From NCBI GenBank assembly GCA_029256035.1, contig JAQSYR010000001.1, forward strand, positions 31,499-95,498: a DNA stretch of 64,000 bases. The letters run 5' to 3'. The notes under the pieces were generated by a model that had not been told where the DNA came from, ran no database searches, and was given only the letters and a program-made list of their open reading frames with translations. This document shows positions 9,801 through 18,419 of this stretch, in pieces. Both the position numbers and the translations under genes were made by a program. The DNA comes from Anaerocolumna sp. GTDB lineage: Bacteria; Bacillota; Clostridia; Lachnospirales; Lachnospiraceae. Numbering within the stretch: position 1 is the stretch's first letter; every line of letters begins with the position of its first letter.

Positions 9801-11477
9801 ATGAGTTCCTTTTGCAACTATAGTACCTTTTAATCCTTTTAAATAGTAGAATAAGTCTTGGTTATCATTAATTAAAGAGTCATATGAATTTTTAGTTTTT
9901 TCTGCTTTTATTTTCGCATCCTTGTTATTAATTCTAGTCATATAAATATTATGATTATCAAAAGTGATTGTAGATGATTCTAATATACCGTTTTCAACCA
10001 ATTCTTCGCTATTTACTTCTTCTTGCATAATTTTACTATATGTATTAAATAATTCGTCAAATTGGTTTTTAATATCCATTACTTTTCCCAAATCTTTATA
10101 TCCAAGTCCACCAGCTAATACATCTATACATCCTCTATCTTGTAATGTTGAAAATGCAGCAATATATGCTGTTTTTTGTGGAGTAAATCTTTCGATAATA
10201 TATTTATAAACTTTTTCTCTGTCTTCTGGTGCAAAGTCTACATCAATATCTCCAAGCGATATTCTATCTTCATTACAAAATCTAGAAAATACTGTTTTCC
10301 ACACAATAGGATCTGTATCTGTAATATCTGTTATGTAAGCAATAGTGCTACCGGCCACACTACCTCTTCCAAAACCATATGGTATACCATTGTTTGTACA
10401 CCATTCTAACAATTCAGACATAAACATCATAAAGCTTTCCATTCCAAGTTTACACATTACTTTAAATTCTTCTTTTATCTTTTCTTTATACTCTTTTTCA
10501 GTATGATTTATTAAGTCTAAACAATTATTAGATTTTTTTTCTTCATATTTTCTATAAATCAAATCCATCCACTGCTGTCTTACATTATCACCATATAATG
10601 TCGGATATTTAAAATTCTTATCAAACTTAAAATCTTCAACCATATTAGCAAATACATTAGTATTATTAATTGCATTCATAAAAACTTCTTCTGCTAGTGA
10701 TTTTTGTAATTTAAATGCTTCAACCAACTCATCATAATTTTTCCACGTCAAATCAAATTCATCTTCACTGCCATAGAAACTTTTTTTGTATATCTGTAAT
10801 ATCTTTCTGCATTCTGCTTTGTATTTACTTGATGAATGTGTATCTGTTCCAGCAATTAAAGGTATACCTTTTTCTAAACTTAATTTATACAACTTATTAT
10901 TATATCTAATTTGATCTTCACAATTATGGTATTGTATTTCAAGAAAACATCTATGTTTGTTTTTTGACAACCATTCAACAATTGTATTATAATCGTTTAT
11001 TTTTTCATTATTGTCCCATTTATTCAATGGCGAAGCTAAACAAGCTGTAACAACCATAATGTTGTCACTTGTATTCATCAATTCTTCAAGCGAAATACGT
11101 GGATTATAATACATGTGTCTATCAGAATTATCTTCACAAACACCTTTTGATGTGGATAATGAAATCAATTCATTTAGCTCAAGTACACCTTTATAATTCT
11201 TTGCATATAAACCAATATGTCCGCCTCTATCATCATCCTCTAATTTCCCACACAAATATAACTCTACTCCGTGAATATATTTAATTCCTGCTTTATCACA
11301 CTCTTGTTTTTTCTTTATCCAATCATATATTCCACCATGATTACTAAATGCAATCGCTTTCATTCCTTGCTTTTTTGCAAGTTTAATATACTCTTTAAAA
11401 TTAGAACATGAATCTGCGTATCCATTACAATTACTTGTATCGTCATGTAAATGATACACCGTATAATTATTATCCAC
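6873..11477 (-). CDS. dnaE: DNA polymerase III alpha subunit (DnaE type) containing an intein
   Basis: 1534 residues including a 428-residue intein, leaving a ~1106-aa polymerase, the normal DnaE length. The N-terminal PHP domain (YHLHDDTS, FSNHGG, HGVELYL, AGTDTH) is present. The palm has FGRGSVAGS, then DIDVDF with catalytic Asp412/Asp414, and VKFDILGLKT with the third Asp at 604. NAALRPSG and FQEDT follow. After the intein the fingers motif continues as C-IGKKDQEGLKEQ. Start is GTG 7 nt after AGGAGG. It is the phage's own replicative polymerase, in one operon with helicase, primase and nuclease genes. No beta-binding motif or proofreading subunit is obvious nearby. Confidence 0.95.
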   Translation of the reverse strand: MDNNYTVYHLHDDTSNCNGYADSCSNFKEYIKLAKKQGMKAIAFSNHGGIYDWIKKKQECDKAGIKYIHGVELYLCGKLEDDDRGGHIGLYAKNYKGVLELNELISLSTSKGVCEDNSDRHMYYNPRISLEELMNTSDNIMVVTACLASPLNKWDNNEKINDYNTIVEWLSKNKHRCFLEIQYHNCEDQIRYNNKLYKLSLEKGIPLIAGTDTHSSSKYKAECRKILQIYKKSFYGSEDEFDLTWKNYDELVEAFKLQKSLAEEVFMNAINNTNVFANMVEDFKFDKNFKYPTLYGDNVRQQWMDLIYRKYEEKKSNNCLDLINHTEKEYKEKIKEEFKVMCKLGMESFMMFMSELLEWCTNNGIPYGFGRGSVAGSTIAYITDITDTDPIVWKTVFSRFCNEDRISLGDIDVDFAPEDREKVYKYIIERFTPQKTAYIAAFSTLQDRGCIDVLAGGLGYKDLGKVMDIKNQFDELFNTYSKIMQEEVNSEELVENGILESSTITFDNHNIYMTRINNKDAKIKAEKTKNSYDSLINDNQDLFYYLKGLKGTIVAKGTHPSGIIGSPITLADSIGLFYKDGDLNMPVSTCAMKAVDSLNYVKFDILGLKTVGIIKDACRYAGIPYPKAHEINWEDDKVWNNMIETQQGVFQFEGDYAFDLLKNFKPHTVNHMSMVNAALRPSGKSYRDKMIAGEFNKNPSEEIDKLLEDNNGYLIFQEDTIKFLTDICDFTGSAADTTRRCLDENSLVLMSNGNRKRIKDVEVGDKVVCIDNSNNITHKPVINKFNNGIKQTYKIYTQQDNYIIATDNHKILTQNGWKQVKELTNNDYVMTPSVIHPTSDNLKPNQRLSENEMFLLGLLIGDGSIGDINNIHFTNSELCVIEKFKNCVSELSRYNKNCEFTDHIQNGVEVDYIYSIYIKSKNHRMILQNLLTKYDLVKKAGLKRIPYEIMNYPVGSKLTNLLAGLFNTDGGYNLKNTCIEYYTTSRELAYQIKSLLMKYNIYSYVESKNVKGYDYMCYHLIIRQVDSVEKFCNTIATLIVGRKKDDYFNILELAKNRTLQYDYILPEECYEEIIKNANDRNISFSDIGNQIGGYKHNGFKLNKNSTITNTKALDIVKFVYSPKTYELLMAEYIPLKIIKIEEYGISNVYDIEVKDNHNYVANEIIVHNCIGKKDQEGLKEQLPKILEGYCKHSSKPREIAEKEAEQFVQIVADSSEYQFGFNHSTSYSMNGYACVNLRTYYTIEFITAYLNRAENEEDTNNGINLARYFNIEIKPIQFGKSLSEYTIDRKDNTIYKGILSIKYCNSKIAEELMELSKNKYNNFIELLTDIHKQTSVDARQLTILTGLNFFSMFGNNKYLLNVIEVYNNLYNVKQIKKADFDKLQLNEFLMKKYSSKETEKLYKELDTKGLVTEMCSKLEDKPMSIIEHIKFEMEYLQYTTYANPKVSKDYYVVLDFKTYNNPATPYLLVRNIKTGEEFKTKITSAKIFKLSPFGQYSILKIYEFREQFKKRKVGEEWIPTDETEKIITAFECIK
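7974..9257 (-). other. Intein with LAGLIDADG homing endonuclease inside DnaE
   Basis: Residues Cys741 to Asn1168. Splicing block A starts at CLDENSLVLMSNG, block B is TDNHKILTQNGW, and the endonuclease blocks are LLGLLIGDGS and LLAGLFNTDGG (two LAGLIDADG helices). Blocks F/G are VYDIEVKDNHNYVANEIIVHN, followed by +1 Cys1169. All splicing residues (Cys1, His in block B, terminal His-Asn, +1 Cys) are intact, so it should splice. It interrupts the highly conserved ADTTRR/IGKK fingers motif (RRAMGKK in many DnaE proteins), a site where deletion must be exact, which protects the element. Confidence 0.93.
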
Positions 11478-11488
11478 TTAACCACCTC

Positions 11489-12658
11489 CTATAAACTATT
11501 TAACCATTCCAAATCATCTGTTTCATTATCGTTTAAATCACTGCCAACTCCACCAAACATATCAGTTCCATTCTTTTTGGTTTCTAATTTATCTAAATAT
11601 TTCTTATATGGTTTATGTAAATTTGCTGAATAAGAACATAAATTAGCAAAATAATAACTTTGTTTATCTACGCTTTCATCTGAATCAAAGAATAGTGACT
11701 CATCTTTAGTTATTTTATATCGTTCTTCTATGTCACAAATCTCATCAAGAGTTTTAACAATATCTTCTTTCAATTCATCAATAAGATCCTGTGTTAAATC
11801 TACAAATATATAACAATCATCAATAATATATTTTTCTTGCACTTCTTTTGGTAGACATTTAATGTCATTGGTTGTGATTAGCAATTCAATATAGTCGTCA
11901 ATCTCTTCTTCGCTATAACCGAAATGTTTCAACCATGTTTTTGAGTTTGCTTTTAAACTTTCTCCTATCTTACATCGTTCTATTTGTCTAATATTATTTT
12001 TACCATTCTTTAATTCAGTTGTAACGTTAACATATTTAAGGAAGTTCCAACATATTTTAATTTTTTCTAGTGGAATACCTAATTGTCGTAATCCTTCTGC
12101 ATATAAAATAAGCTGTCCTGCCTCTCCAATTGCTTTTTCTCCTTTATAAATTGAAGATGTTTTCCAATCCTGAATAATAAAATTACCATCTGAATCCTTC
12201 TTTGTTAGATCAATATATCCTTGAAATATATATTTACCTACTTTAATTGTAATAAATCTTTCTAAATCTACTTTTACTGTAATAGGTTTATGATTCTTGA
12301 AGAAGTGTTTTAAATTAGCCATATACTTTTCTTTGATTGTATCGTTCTTTTCTTCATTACTTCTATCAAATTTCAAATCTGCAACTTCTAATGTAATTGC
12401 TGCATCGTCAAATTCAGTAGCTAATTCATTGTATGTAATTTCTTTTTTATAAAACTTCTCTAAGATGTCGTGTGCAAATCCTCCACTAGCACCATATATT
12501 GAATCATCTCTATCTGGTTTTACTTTAGGATTTACTACATATGATAAGAAATATTCATATGGAGAAGTCTTGTATTTATAATATCGTGACCAACTCCATA
12601 GTGTATCAACTCCATATTTATCTTTTATATTATTTAACTCTTCGTATGTTTTTCTCAT
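11489..12658 (-). CDS. RecB-like PD-(D/E)XK nuclease
   Basis: 389 residues. The Cas4/RecB-type nuclease order is visible: GGFAHDILEKFY (His63), GYID (Asp150), QDWKTSS (Asp164, Lys166), and GQLILYAEGL (the Q-x3-Y motif ~182-186). No iron-sulfur cysteines are evident, unlike Cas4. It probably processes DNA ends during replication or recombination. Its ATG overlaps the primase stop (ATGA), so translation is coupled. The C-terminus is acidic and ends DDLEWLNSL, similar to the SSB-like protein's tail. Confidence 0.85.
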   Translation of the reverse strand: MRKTYEELNNIKDKYGVDTLWSWSRYYKYKTSPYEYFLSYVVNPKVKPDRDDSIYGASGGFAHDILEKFYKKEITYNELATEFDDAAITLEVADLKFDRSNEEKNDTIKEKYMANLKHFFKNHKPITVKVDLERFITIKVGKYIFQGYIDLTKKDSDGNFIIQDWKTSSIYKGEKAIGEAGQLILYAEGLRQLGIPLEKIKICWNFLKYVNVTTELKNGKNNIRQIERCKIGESLKANSKTWLKHFGYSEEEIDDYIELLITTNDIKCLPKEVQEKYIIDDCYIFVDLTQDLIDELKEDIVKTLDEICDIEERYKITKDESLFFDSDESVDKQSYYFANLCSYSANLHKPYKKYLDKLETKKNGTDMFGGVGSDLNDNETDDLEWLNSL

Positions 12659-13752
12659 TTAATCTTCCTTTCTAGTGATTTCAAATATTCTTTATGTTCA
12701 AATTCATCATAGACTGTCCTATACTTAAATAAAAACTCATATATCTTATTTGGCTTGTCGGCAGGAGCTTCTTTGTCTTCTAATAAATCCCATTTATCAT
12801 ATATATAACTTACCTTTCGTAAGTGATAAAACTTTTCACAACAATGTCTTATATAATCTATATCTATACCTTTATCAAAGCTTATAATTATCTCACTAAT
12901 ATTTAATCCTAATAGTATTCTTACTTGTTCATCAGAAATATCATGACAACCAACTGCAACACCAGTACCATCCAACAAACTATGACGTTTTAAAACCGAT
13001 TTCTCAGACTCCCAAATTATCGCATATCCAGCCTTTTCAATAGTTTCATAGTTTTCATACAATCCATACAGATTAATAGTTTTTGTATATGGCTTAATAG
13101 CAAAATATTTTGGTATATCAAATTCATCATAGTTTTCTACCATAGTTCTTCCAGTGATACCAATTAATTCGCCAGTAAGCCAATACCTAACAGGGATTAT
13201 AACTCTCTGTCTTCTAAAGCTATATCCTAATTGAAACTTGTTTACTGTATATTGAGTAATTCCTTCCTTAACCCAATTAACATGAATACATGGTGTATAA
13301 TCTTCTAGTATCTCATCATCTAACACTTCTATATCTGATACATTGTTTTGCTTTCTGTATTTTTTAACTTTCTTAAATACTGCAAGTGGATCAAAAACAT
13401 CCTTTTTCTTTTCTTCTTCTTTTTTATATGTAAATTGCAATCCTAATAAATTATGTGTATATCTCATAGCCTTTTTAAATGATAAATCTTTGTTGTATTG
13501 TATTAATGTAATCAAATCAGATTTATCATCAAAATGTTTTTTTCTTGTATAATTAACGCAATTTAAATACATGTTGTTTTTAATATTAATTGCATTGATA
13601 TTATCTCCATCGCCATCTTTATTACTAATGTTTCCACATGAAAAATACTCTTTATTAGGATGATATTTAATCGAATGACATCCAATCTGTTCTAATATGT
13701 ATTCAATTTTGTTTTCTTTGTATATGTATTCTTTTAAACTTACAACATCCAA
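12655..13752 (-). CDS. DnaG-like DNA primase with Toprim domain
   Basis: 365 residues, TTG start 10 nt after AAAGGA. The N-terminus resembles a CHC2 zinc-binding region in degenerate form (YHPNKEYFSCGN ... MYLNCVNYTRKKHFD, then DLITLIQYNKDLSFKKAMRY). The C-terminal part is a Toprim fold: IIWESEKSVLKRH supplies the conserved Glu, and EIIISFDKGID the later acidic motif. It is shorter than bacterial DnaG because the helicase-binding domain is missing. It lies between the helicase and the nuclease in one operon. Role: synthesising RNA primers for phage replication. Confidence 0.85.
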   Translation of the reverse strand: MDVVSLKEYIYKENKIEYILEQIGCHSIKYHPNKEYFSCGNISNKDGDGDNINAINIKNNMYLNCVNYTRKKHFDDKSDLITLIQYNKDLSFKKAMRYTHNLLGLQFTYKKEEEKKKDVFDPLAVFKKVKKYRKQNNVSDIEVLDDEILEDYTPCIHVNWVKEGITQYTVNKFQLGYSFRRQRVIIPVRYWLTGELIGITGRTMVENYDEFDIPKYFAIKPYTKTINLYGLYENYETIEKAGYAIIWESEKSVLKRHSLLDGTGVAVGCHDISDEQVRILLGLNISEIIISFDKGIDIDYIRHCCEKFYHLRKVSYIYDKWDLLEDKEAPADKPNKIYEFLFKYRTVYDEFEHKEYLKSLERKIK

Positions 13753-13791
13753 GTAAATATCATCCTTTCCATTGTTTATTATTATTTATTA

Positions 13792-15291
13792 TTAGAAGTC
13801 TTGTACTATATTTGTAATACCAATATCTTTATAAACATTTGTTGATAAGTTATATTCACTAATAATTTGAAATGCGTCTGTCTGTCCAAATCTGTTCTTA
13901 GGAATAAACATAATCATATAATGTTTCTCTCTGTCTAGCTTAAATGGTATTCTACTTTTGCCATTCTTTCCTTCTAACTTATATCCCACTATTTCACGTT
14001 TTCCACCTGCATACTCATCATCAAAAGGTTTTCTCATCATAAGATTTACAGACATTACATCGACAATAGACTTTGCCTGTCCTATTTCATTGTTAGTTAA
14101 ATATCTTTGTTTAATACTTGCCTTTCCTAACTGATATGTCATAAATAGGCATACATTTTTTGCTGAAGGTTTTACAACATCATATAATTCCACTGTATCA
14201 CGCATCATGGATTTAAATATTTCGTCTGATTTAGCATCACAACTTTCTTTTAGAGTATCAAGTATAAAATACTTACATCCTAAACCACTGTACTTCTTAA
14301 TAATCTTAATTGCAGTTTTAGCTGAATATCTTTCAAGAGGTATAACTGTAATATTCTTATTGTCTTTTTTTTCTGCCAACCAATCAGCACATTTTCTAAG
14401 TAATTTTTTTGTTTCTTCACTAAATTTTCCATCTCTTAATATGTATTTATGCAATTCTTCTTTGAAAATATTGTTTGCTACCCATATTAATAACTCTTTT
14501 TGTACTTTTGTTTGATCTTCTTCATTGATCATCATAACTATTTTTTCGTCGTATTTAATTATTGATGGGAAAATATAGTTAATTGCAGTTGTTGATTTAC
14601 CTATTCCAGAGTTAGCACCTAGACCATATATGTTTCCGTTTGGATTTAAACCACCTATTTCCTTATTAAGTATTTCACAATTATGTAATGGCAATCCAAT
14701 ACCTGCACCCTTATCAAGCTCATCTATTAACTCATGTAATCCATCAAAAGCATTATAACTTTTAACTTCTCCTTCAACGTCCATAAACATATGATTAATA
14801 AATGTTTCAAATTCGTTATAGATATCTTCAGCTTTCATATCGCAATAATCACTCAATCTATCCTTTACTGGAAAACCCCACTTAGCTAACTGAATGACTT
14901 TATTCCATTTTTTTAAATCCTTAATATATCCATCAAAATTTTCAACCTTTACATATGAACCAGCTTTTGAAATTGTTTCATACCCATTATACTCATCATA
15001 TTGTTTACTTAATTTTGAGTGCTTCTCAAGGTATAGACCAACTGTAATCTCGTCTAAAATCTTTTTATCCTCAACTTGAATTAAATCATTGGCTATTGTG
15101 AAATAAACTCTCCATACATTACTATTAAAATCATCCAACTTTAAATTTGTTTCATATATTAATTCAGGTTGTTTATATAAAATAGCAACAACATTGGCTT
15201 CACAAGCCTCTTTAAATTCATTCACTTTTTTTAAAGTTGCAACCAATTCCTCTTGGAATGGTGTCAATTTTATACTTTTATTTGTCGCCAT
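13792..15291 (-). CDS. Replicative DNA helicase, DnaB family
   Basis: 499 residues. N-terminal helical domain, then a RecA-type ATPase with Walker A GANSGIGKST (~225-234), Walker B region KYFILDTLKE, and a DnaB H4-like stretch MTYQLGKASIKQRYLTNNEIGQAKSI. It is expected to form a hexamer that unwinds DNA at the fork and to work with the primase encoded next. Start ATG follows GAGGGG, whose bases lie at the end of the preceding gene, so the two genes are tightly coupled. Confidence 0.92.
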   Translation of the reverse strand: MATNKSIKLTPFQEELVATLKKVNEFKEACEANVVAILYKQPELIYETNLKLDDFNSNVWRVYFTIANDLIQVEDKKILDEITVGLYLEKHSKLSKQYDEYNGYETISKAGSYVKVENFDGYIKDLKKWNKVIQLAKWGFPVKDRLSDYCDMKAEDIYNEFETFINHMFMDVEGEVKSYNAFDGLHELIDELDKGAGIGLPLHNCEILNKEIGGLNPNGNIYGLGANSGIGKSTTAINYIFPSIIKYDEKIVMMINEEDQTKVQKELLIWVANNIFKEELHKYILRDGKFSEETKKLLRKCADWLAEKKDNKNITVIPLERYSAKTAIKIIKKYSGLGCKYFILDTLKESCDAKSDEIFKSMMRDTVELYDVVKPSAKNVCLFMTYQLGKASIKQRYLTNNEIGQAKSIVDVMSVNLMMRKPFDDEYAGGKREIVGYKLEGKNGKSRIPFKLDREKHYMIMFIPKNRFGQTDAFQIISEYNLSTNVYKDIGITNIVQDF

Positions 15292-15292
15292 A

Positions 15293-15748
15293 TCACCATA
15301 ACCCCTCTAATTTTTTATTTACCTTATCATCTGTCTTTCTTGTGTATTCAGCACATTCATGACAAACAGTATCTATGTTAATTACTTCTGTTTTTTCTTG
15401 TGATTTCTTAGCATTGCTAATTCTCATATAAACATCGTTAATATTGTTTTCTACTATTGCTGCGATATATATAAATTTACTCATTTCATTTTTAAATGTT
15501 TTACCATATAATGCACTCATAATTGTTGTTTTACATATTTTGAATGTATATAAAATTGTTTCATATGTATATTTAGCTTTGTTTTCTGTTTTATTATTTG
15601 CTATTAATTTACCTTGCGTCAGTCCTTTTAACCTTAATACAATATTGTTTGGTAATGCCTGATTTTCATCATATAGCATTATCTCTTTTTTTACATACCA
15701 ATATAAATCATCCCATTGTTTTAATTCTTCCTTTGTCATTTTTGCCAT
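15293..15748 (-). CDS. Conserved phage protein next to the helicase
   Basis: 151 residues from the ATG behind AAAGGTGGTGAA; an ATG 11 codons earlier precedes the ribosome site and is less likely. It begins MAKMTKEELKQWDDLYWYV, is mostly helical, and has a late CHECAEYTR pair of cysteines that could bind metal. Stop codon and dnaB-like start are almost adjacent. A helicase loader or accessory role is possible from position only; I do not recognise the family. Confidence 0.7.
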   Translation of the reverse strand: MAKMTKEELKQWDDLYWYVKKEIMLYDENQALPNNIVLRLKGLTQGKLIANNKTENKAKYTYETILYTFKICKTTIMSALYGKTFKNEMSKFIYIAAIVENNINDVYMRISNAKKSQEKTEVINIDTVCHECAEYTRKTDDKVNKKLEGLW

Positions 15749-15770
15749 AAATTCACCACCTTTAATATTA

Positions 15771-15793
15771 AGGGAGTGCAATAAACACTCCCT
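15771..15793 (-). promoter_or_regulatory. Strong hairpin between ATPase gene and downstream gene
   Basis: Perfect 8-bp inverted repeat AGGGAGTG/CACTCCCT with a 7-nt loop, right after the AAA ATPase stop codon. No U-run follows, so it looks like an RNA-processing or stability hairpin rather than an intrinsic terminator. Confidence 0.55.
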
Positions 15794-15811
15794 ATTTCTA
15801 ATTCAAACTAG

Positions 15812-16924
15812 TTATTTGATGAGTTCTAATACTTTATCTGCATCATCAACATCGGTAATATCTGTTGGTTTTGAATAACCCAACTCTTTGCTTAACTCTA
15901 AAATAGGTTTAATTAAGCTCATATCTGACTTATTCTCTTTGATATATTCAGTAATCATAGCAATTTTTTCGTTTAAAGCTTTTTTTGATTTGTTATCTTC
16001 TTCTGCTTTAGCAATAGATTTTATCTTATCAGCCTCTTCTTTTGCCTGTTCTTCTTTGGTCTGTTCTAATGTTTTGCCAGACTTAGACTGTTCTGCTTTA
16101 ATTGCGTCAGTAATCGCCTTAATAAATTGATCTGCATTCAAATCAATTTCAGAAACAATTTCAGCAAATCTTGAACCACTATCTACACAGAAATTATCAT
16201 CTCTAAACTTAATTTTCCTTGTTTCTTCCTGTACTTTACTTACAGTTTCTTCTTTCTTTGTAACAATATTTTTCTTTCCAGTTTTTTCTTTTATGATAGT
16301 TCTATCTATGTATGCAAGTCCCAAGAAGTGAAGATTTTTCTTTAAAGCGTTGAAATAATTCTGTTGTTGATCACTTGTAAGTGTCTGATATGTTTCACCA
16401 CTAACAACATCTGTAACATCTTTTGTTTTTACGTGACCAATAATAATTGTTGCAACCCCAACTCTCCTTAACTCGGCAAACTTATTAAACATAAGTTCAA
16501 TTGCTTTCTTTTCTCCTTTACCAAAACCTCCCCATGCAGCATTAATACTATCTGCTCTTTTGTCGGGATTGTCTCTATTCCACAATCTAATTGACTCCTG
16601 TTCTGCTAGAGTAATTAATTGATCGTATGTATCAATGACAACTGTTTTTAATTCTGCATAATCTTTAGTCTTGTTATCAATAATGTCTTCACAAATTTCC
16701 TCAAAATACTCCCAATCAGGAACATCTTCATAATTAATTCCTTCAATTGCGTCTGCACCTGCTTCGTGGAAACATTCTAAAAATAAGTATCCATCATCTC
16801 CTGCCAACTTTTCACATACTTCTTTAATAAGTGTAGTTTTTCCAACTTTTGATTCTCCAAGAAGGCATAAGTTATAAGCTAATGGATCTAGTTTAACATG
16901 ATTCTTTTTTCCGTATTTTCCCAT
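15812..16924 (-). CDS. RecA-like AAA ATPase of phage (AAA_24/Sak4 type)
   Basis: 370 residues. Walker A GESKVGKTT (~23-31), Walker B KTVVIDTYDQL, then a sensor-like TIIIGHVKTKDV. The final ~110 residues are a charged, probably coiled-coil tail (EQTKEEQAKEEADKIKSIAKAEE). Phage ATPases of this type act in single-strand annealing recombination together with an SSB-like partner, and the next gene upstream is such a protein. Flanked by two hairpins (15771-15793 and 16953-16980), which suggests its mRNA segment is processed separately. Confidence 0.82.
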   Translation of the reverse strand: MGKYGKKNHVKLDPLAYNLCLLGESKVGKTTLIKEVCEKLAGDDGYLFLECFHEAGADAIEGINYEDVPDWEYFEEICEDIIDNKTKDYAELKTVVIDTYDQLITLAEQESIRLWNRDNPDKRADSINAAWGGFGKGEKKAIELMFNKFAELRRVGVATIIIGHVKTKDVTDVVSGETYQTLTSDQQQNYFNALKKNLHFLGLAYIDRTIIKEKTGKKNIVTKKEETVSKVQEETRKIKFRDDNFCVDSGSRFAEIVSEIDLNADQFIKAITDAIKAEQSKSGKTLEQTKEEQAKEEADKIKSIAKAEEDNKSKKALNEKIAMITEYIKENKSDMSLIKPILELSKELGYSKPTDITDVDDADKVLELIK

Positions 16925-16952
16925 TCAATAATCTCCTTATATTCATGTTGTA

Positions 16953-16980
16953 TGCTACTGCCATATTTCAGACAGTAGCA
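16953..16980 (-). promoter_or_regulatory. 8-bp inverted repeat upstream of the ATPase gene
   Basis: TGCTACTG/CAGTAGCA with a 12-nt loop, in the 86-bp gap between the SSB-like gene and the ATPase gene, ~30 nt before the ribosome site. Could be an RNA hairpin controlling message stability or an operator. No U-run. Confidence 0.5.
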
Positions 16981-17010
16981 AGTTAATAGTTTTGTGTATA
17001 TTATTATTTT

Positions 17011-18204
17011 TTATAGATTATCCAACCAAGAATTATCTTCTTCTGTAGAAGTTTCTTCAACATTTTCTGCATCGTCTTCATTGTTATCATCTTGATCTTC
17101 TTCTGCTTCTTCTTCCTCGCCAAACTCAATCATAAAATCAAGAATTAAATCTTCTTCTGCATATTTCTCTTCTGTTTTTTGTACAACAGGAACTTCCTTG
17201 CCTTCTTCGCCAACCATCTTGAATACAGGTTTTCTAAGAATCATTCGTCTTTCTTTGCCACCACCTACAGTACATTTTGCAAGTGCTTCTTCAAGTGTGT
17301 ATGCTCCAATTTCAATCAAATCCTTAATATCCTGTGGCAAATCATCTTCTGTCGCAGTTACCACAGCACCACCCTCAACGAAATCTCCTTCGAATGTAAT
17401 CTCTGTAACACCTTTTTTTACTTTGAATAATTTAGCTACGACTTTTTCAACAAGTTCTCTTTTTGTTAAGTCAACTTCATATTCAAATAATCTAGTGATA
17501 GGAATAAACTGTTTTACTTCCTTGCCTTTGTAATCTTTAACATACTCAAGAACCTTTGCATATACAGGTAATACACCTTTATCTTTGTCTGGTTTGTCAA
17601 GACTATCTTTTGTTAATAGAAGAGTTTGTGTAAATTTAGCACGATACTTACTTGAATCTTCTGCTCCTGAAAGTACAATACTTGTAATTTCTTTCTTAAC
17701 AGTTACATTATCGTTATATAACTGATATTTTAAATTACCTTTAACATTTAACACTGTTCCTTCTTGTAGGTTTTCTTTTATATATGCAATTGCATCATAT
17801 GGAGATAAGAATTTCTTGTAGAATGTTTTATCTTTCTTATCTTTTTCAAGTCCTACAGTTAAGAAACACATTTCTCCGATTTCAGATAACACACTTTCAT
17901 CAAAACGATCATCCCAATCAATAGTAAATCTGTTATCAAAATCATCTTTTCCATCTTCTTTTTTTCCATGCACATATAGAATATTGTCTCTCTCAGAACC
18001 ATATCCCCCCATCAACTCTGTGTAAACTACACCATGTTTTTCTCCACAGTCAACACCGAGATTCAATACATTGTAAACCCAATCAGACTTTTCTGATTTT
18101 TCATCAATCTTAAATGTAAAATCATTAACTTTTGCTTCTCCGATTAATGCGAAATTTGCTGTCCAATTTTTCTTTTCTAATTTCTTGCGTTCATACTTTG
18201 CCAT
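17011..18204 (-). CDS. Putative single-stranded-DNA-binding protein with acidic tail
   Basis: 397 residues. The first ~200 residues are beta-rich and OB-fold-like (WTANFALIGEAKVNDFTF, GTVLNVKGNLKYQLY). The last ~60 residues are almost all Glu/Asp/Asn and end DNSWLDNL. An acidic linker closed by a hydrophobic tip is the hallmark by which SSB proteins recruit partners. Placed at the head of the ATPase-helicase-primase-nuclease operon, it probably coats ssDNA. The family is inferred from architecture; no diagnostic motif was seen. Confidence 0.65.
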   Translation of the reverse strand: MAKYERKKLEKKNWTANFALIGEAKVNDFTFKIDEKSEKSDWVYNVLNLGVDCGEKHGVVYTELMGGYGSERDNILYVHGKKEDGKDDFDNRFTIDWDDRFDESVLSEIGEMCFLTVGLEKDKKDKTFYKKFLSPYDAIAYIKENLQEGTVLNVKGNLKYQLYNDNVTVKKEITSIVLSGAEDSSKYRAKFTQTLLLTKDSLDKPDKDKGVLPVYAKVLEYVKDYKGKEVKQFIPITRLFEYEVDLTKRELVEKVVAKLFKVKKGVTEITFEGDFVEGGAVVTATEDDLPQDIKDLIEIGAYTLEEALAKCTVGGGKERRMILRKPVFKMVGEEGKEVPVVQKTEEKYAEEDLILDFMIEFGEEEEAEEDQDDNNEDDAENVEETSTEEDNSWLDNL

Positions 18205-18317
18205 ATTTTATTTCTCCTTATTATGTATTATAATTTTTAATAGTTGCCTTGTTTATTATTATCTATTTATGTGGTTATAAATACCGAATAAAACCCCGAA
18301 TTGATGTGCTTTTATCG

Positions 18318-18345
18318 TCTATATATTGTTGTTGATTACTTGCAA
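18318..18345 (-). promoter_or_regulatory. Possible promoter in the 18205-18419 gap
   Basis: Minus-strand TTGCAA (18340-18345), 16-bp spacer, TATAGA (18318-18323). A mirror element copy lies 12 bp upstream (18358-18374) and another in the leader (18250-18266). The 215-bp gap holds no gene and would give the SSB-like/replication operon its own start. Weaker match than the other promoters. Confidence 0.45.
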
Positions 18346-18419
18346 TACACCATATGTTGTCTATTATTATTTGTAATTAGGTGGACTGTTAATCCTAAAC
18401 ATATCATCTCTCTCCTTAA

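Noticed and set aside
15888..17533. Several 80-110-codon plus-strand frames across the ATPase and SSB-like genes
   Set aside because: No ribosome sites, low-complexity Ser/Phe/Leu content, and they mirror acidic regions of strong minus-strand genes.
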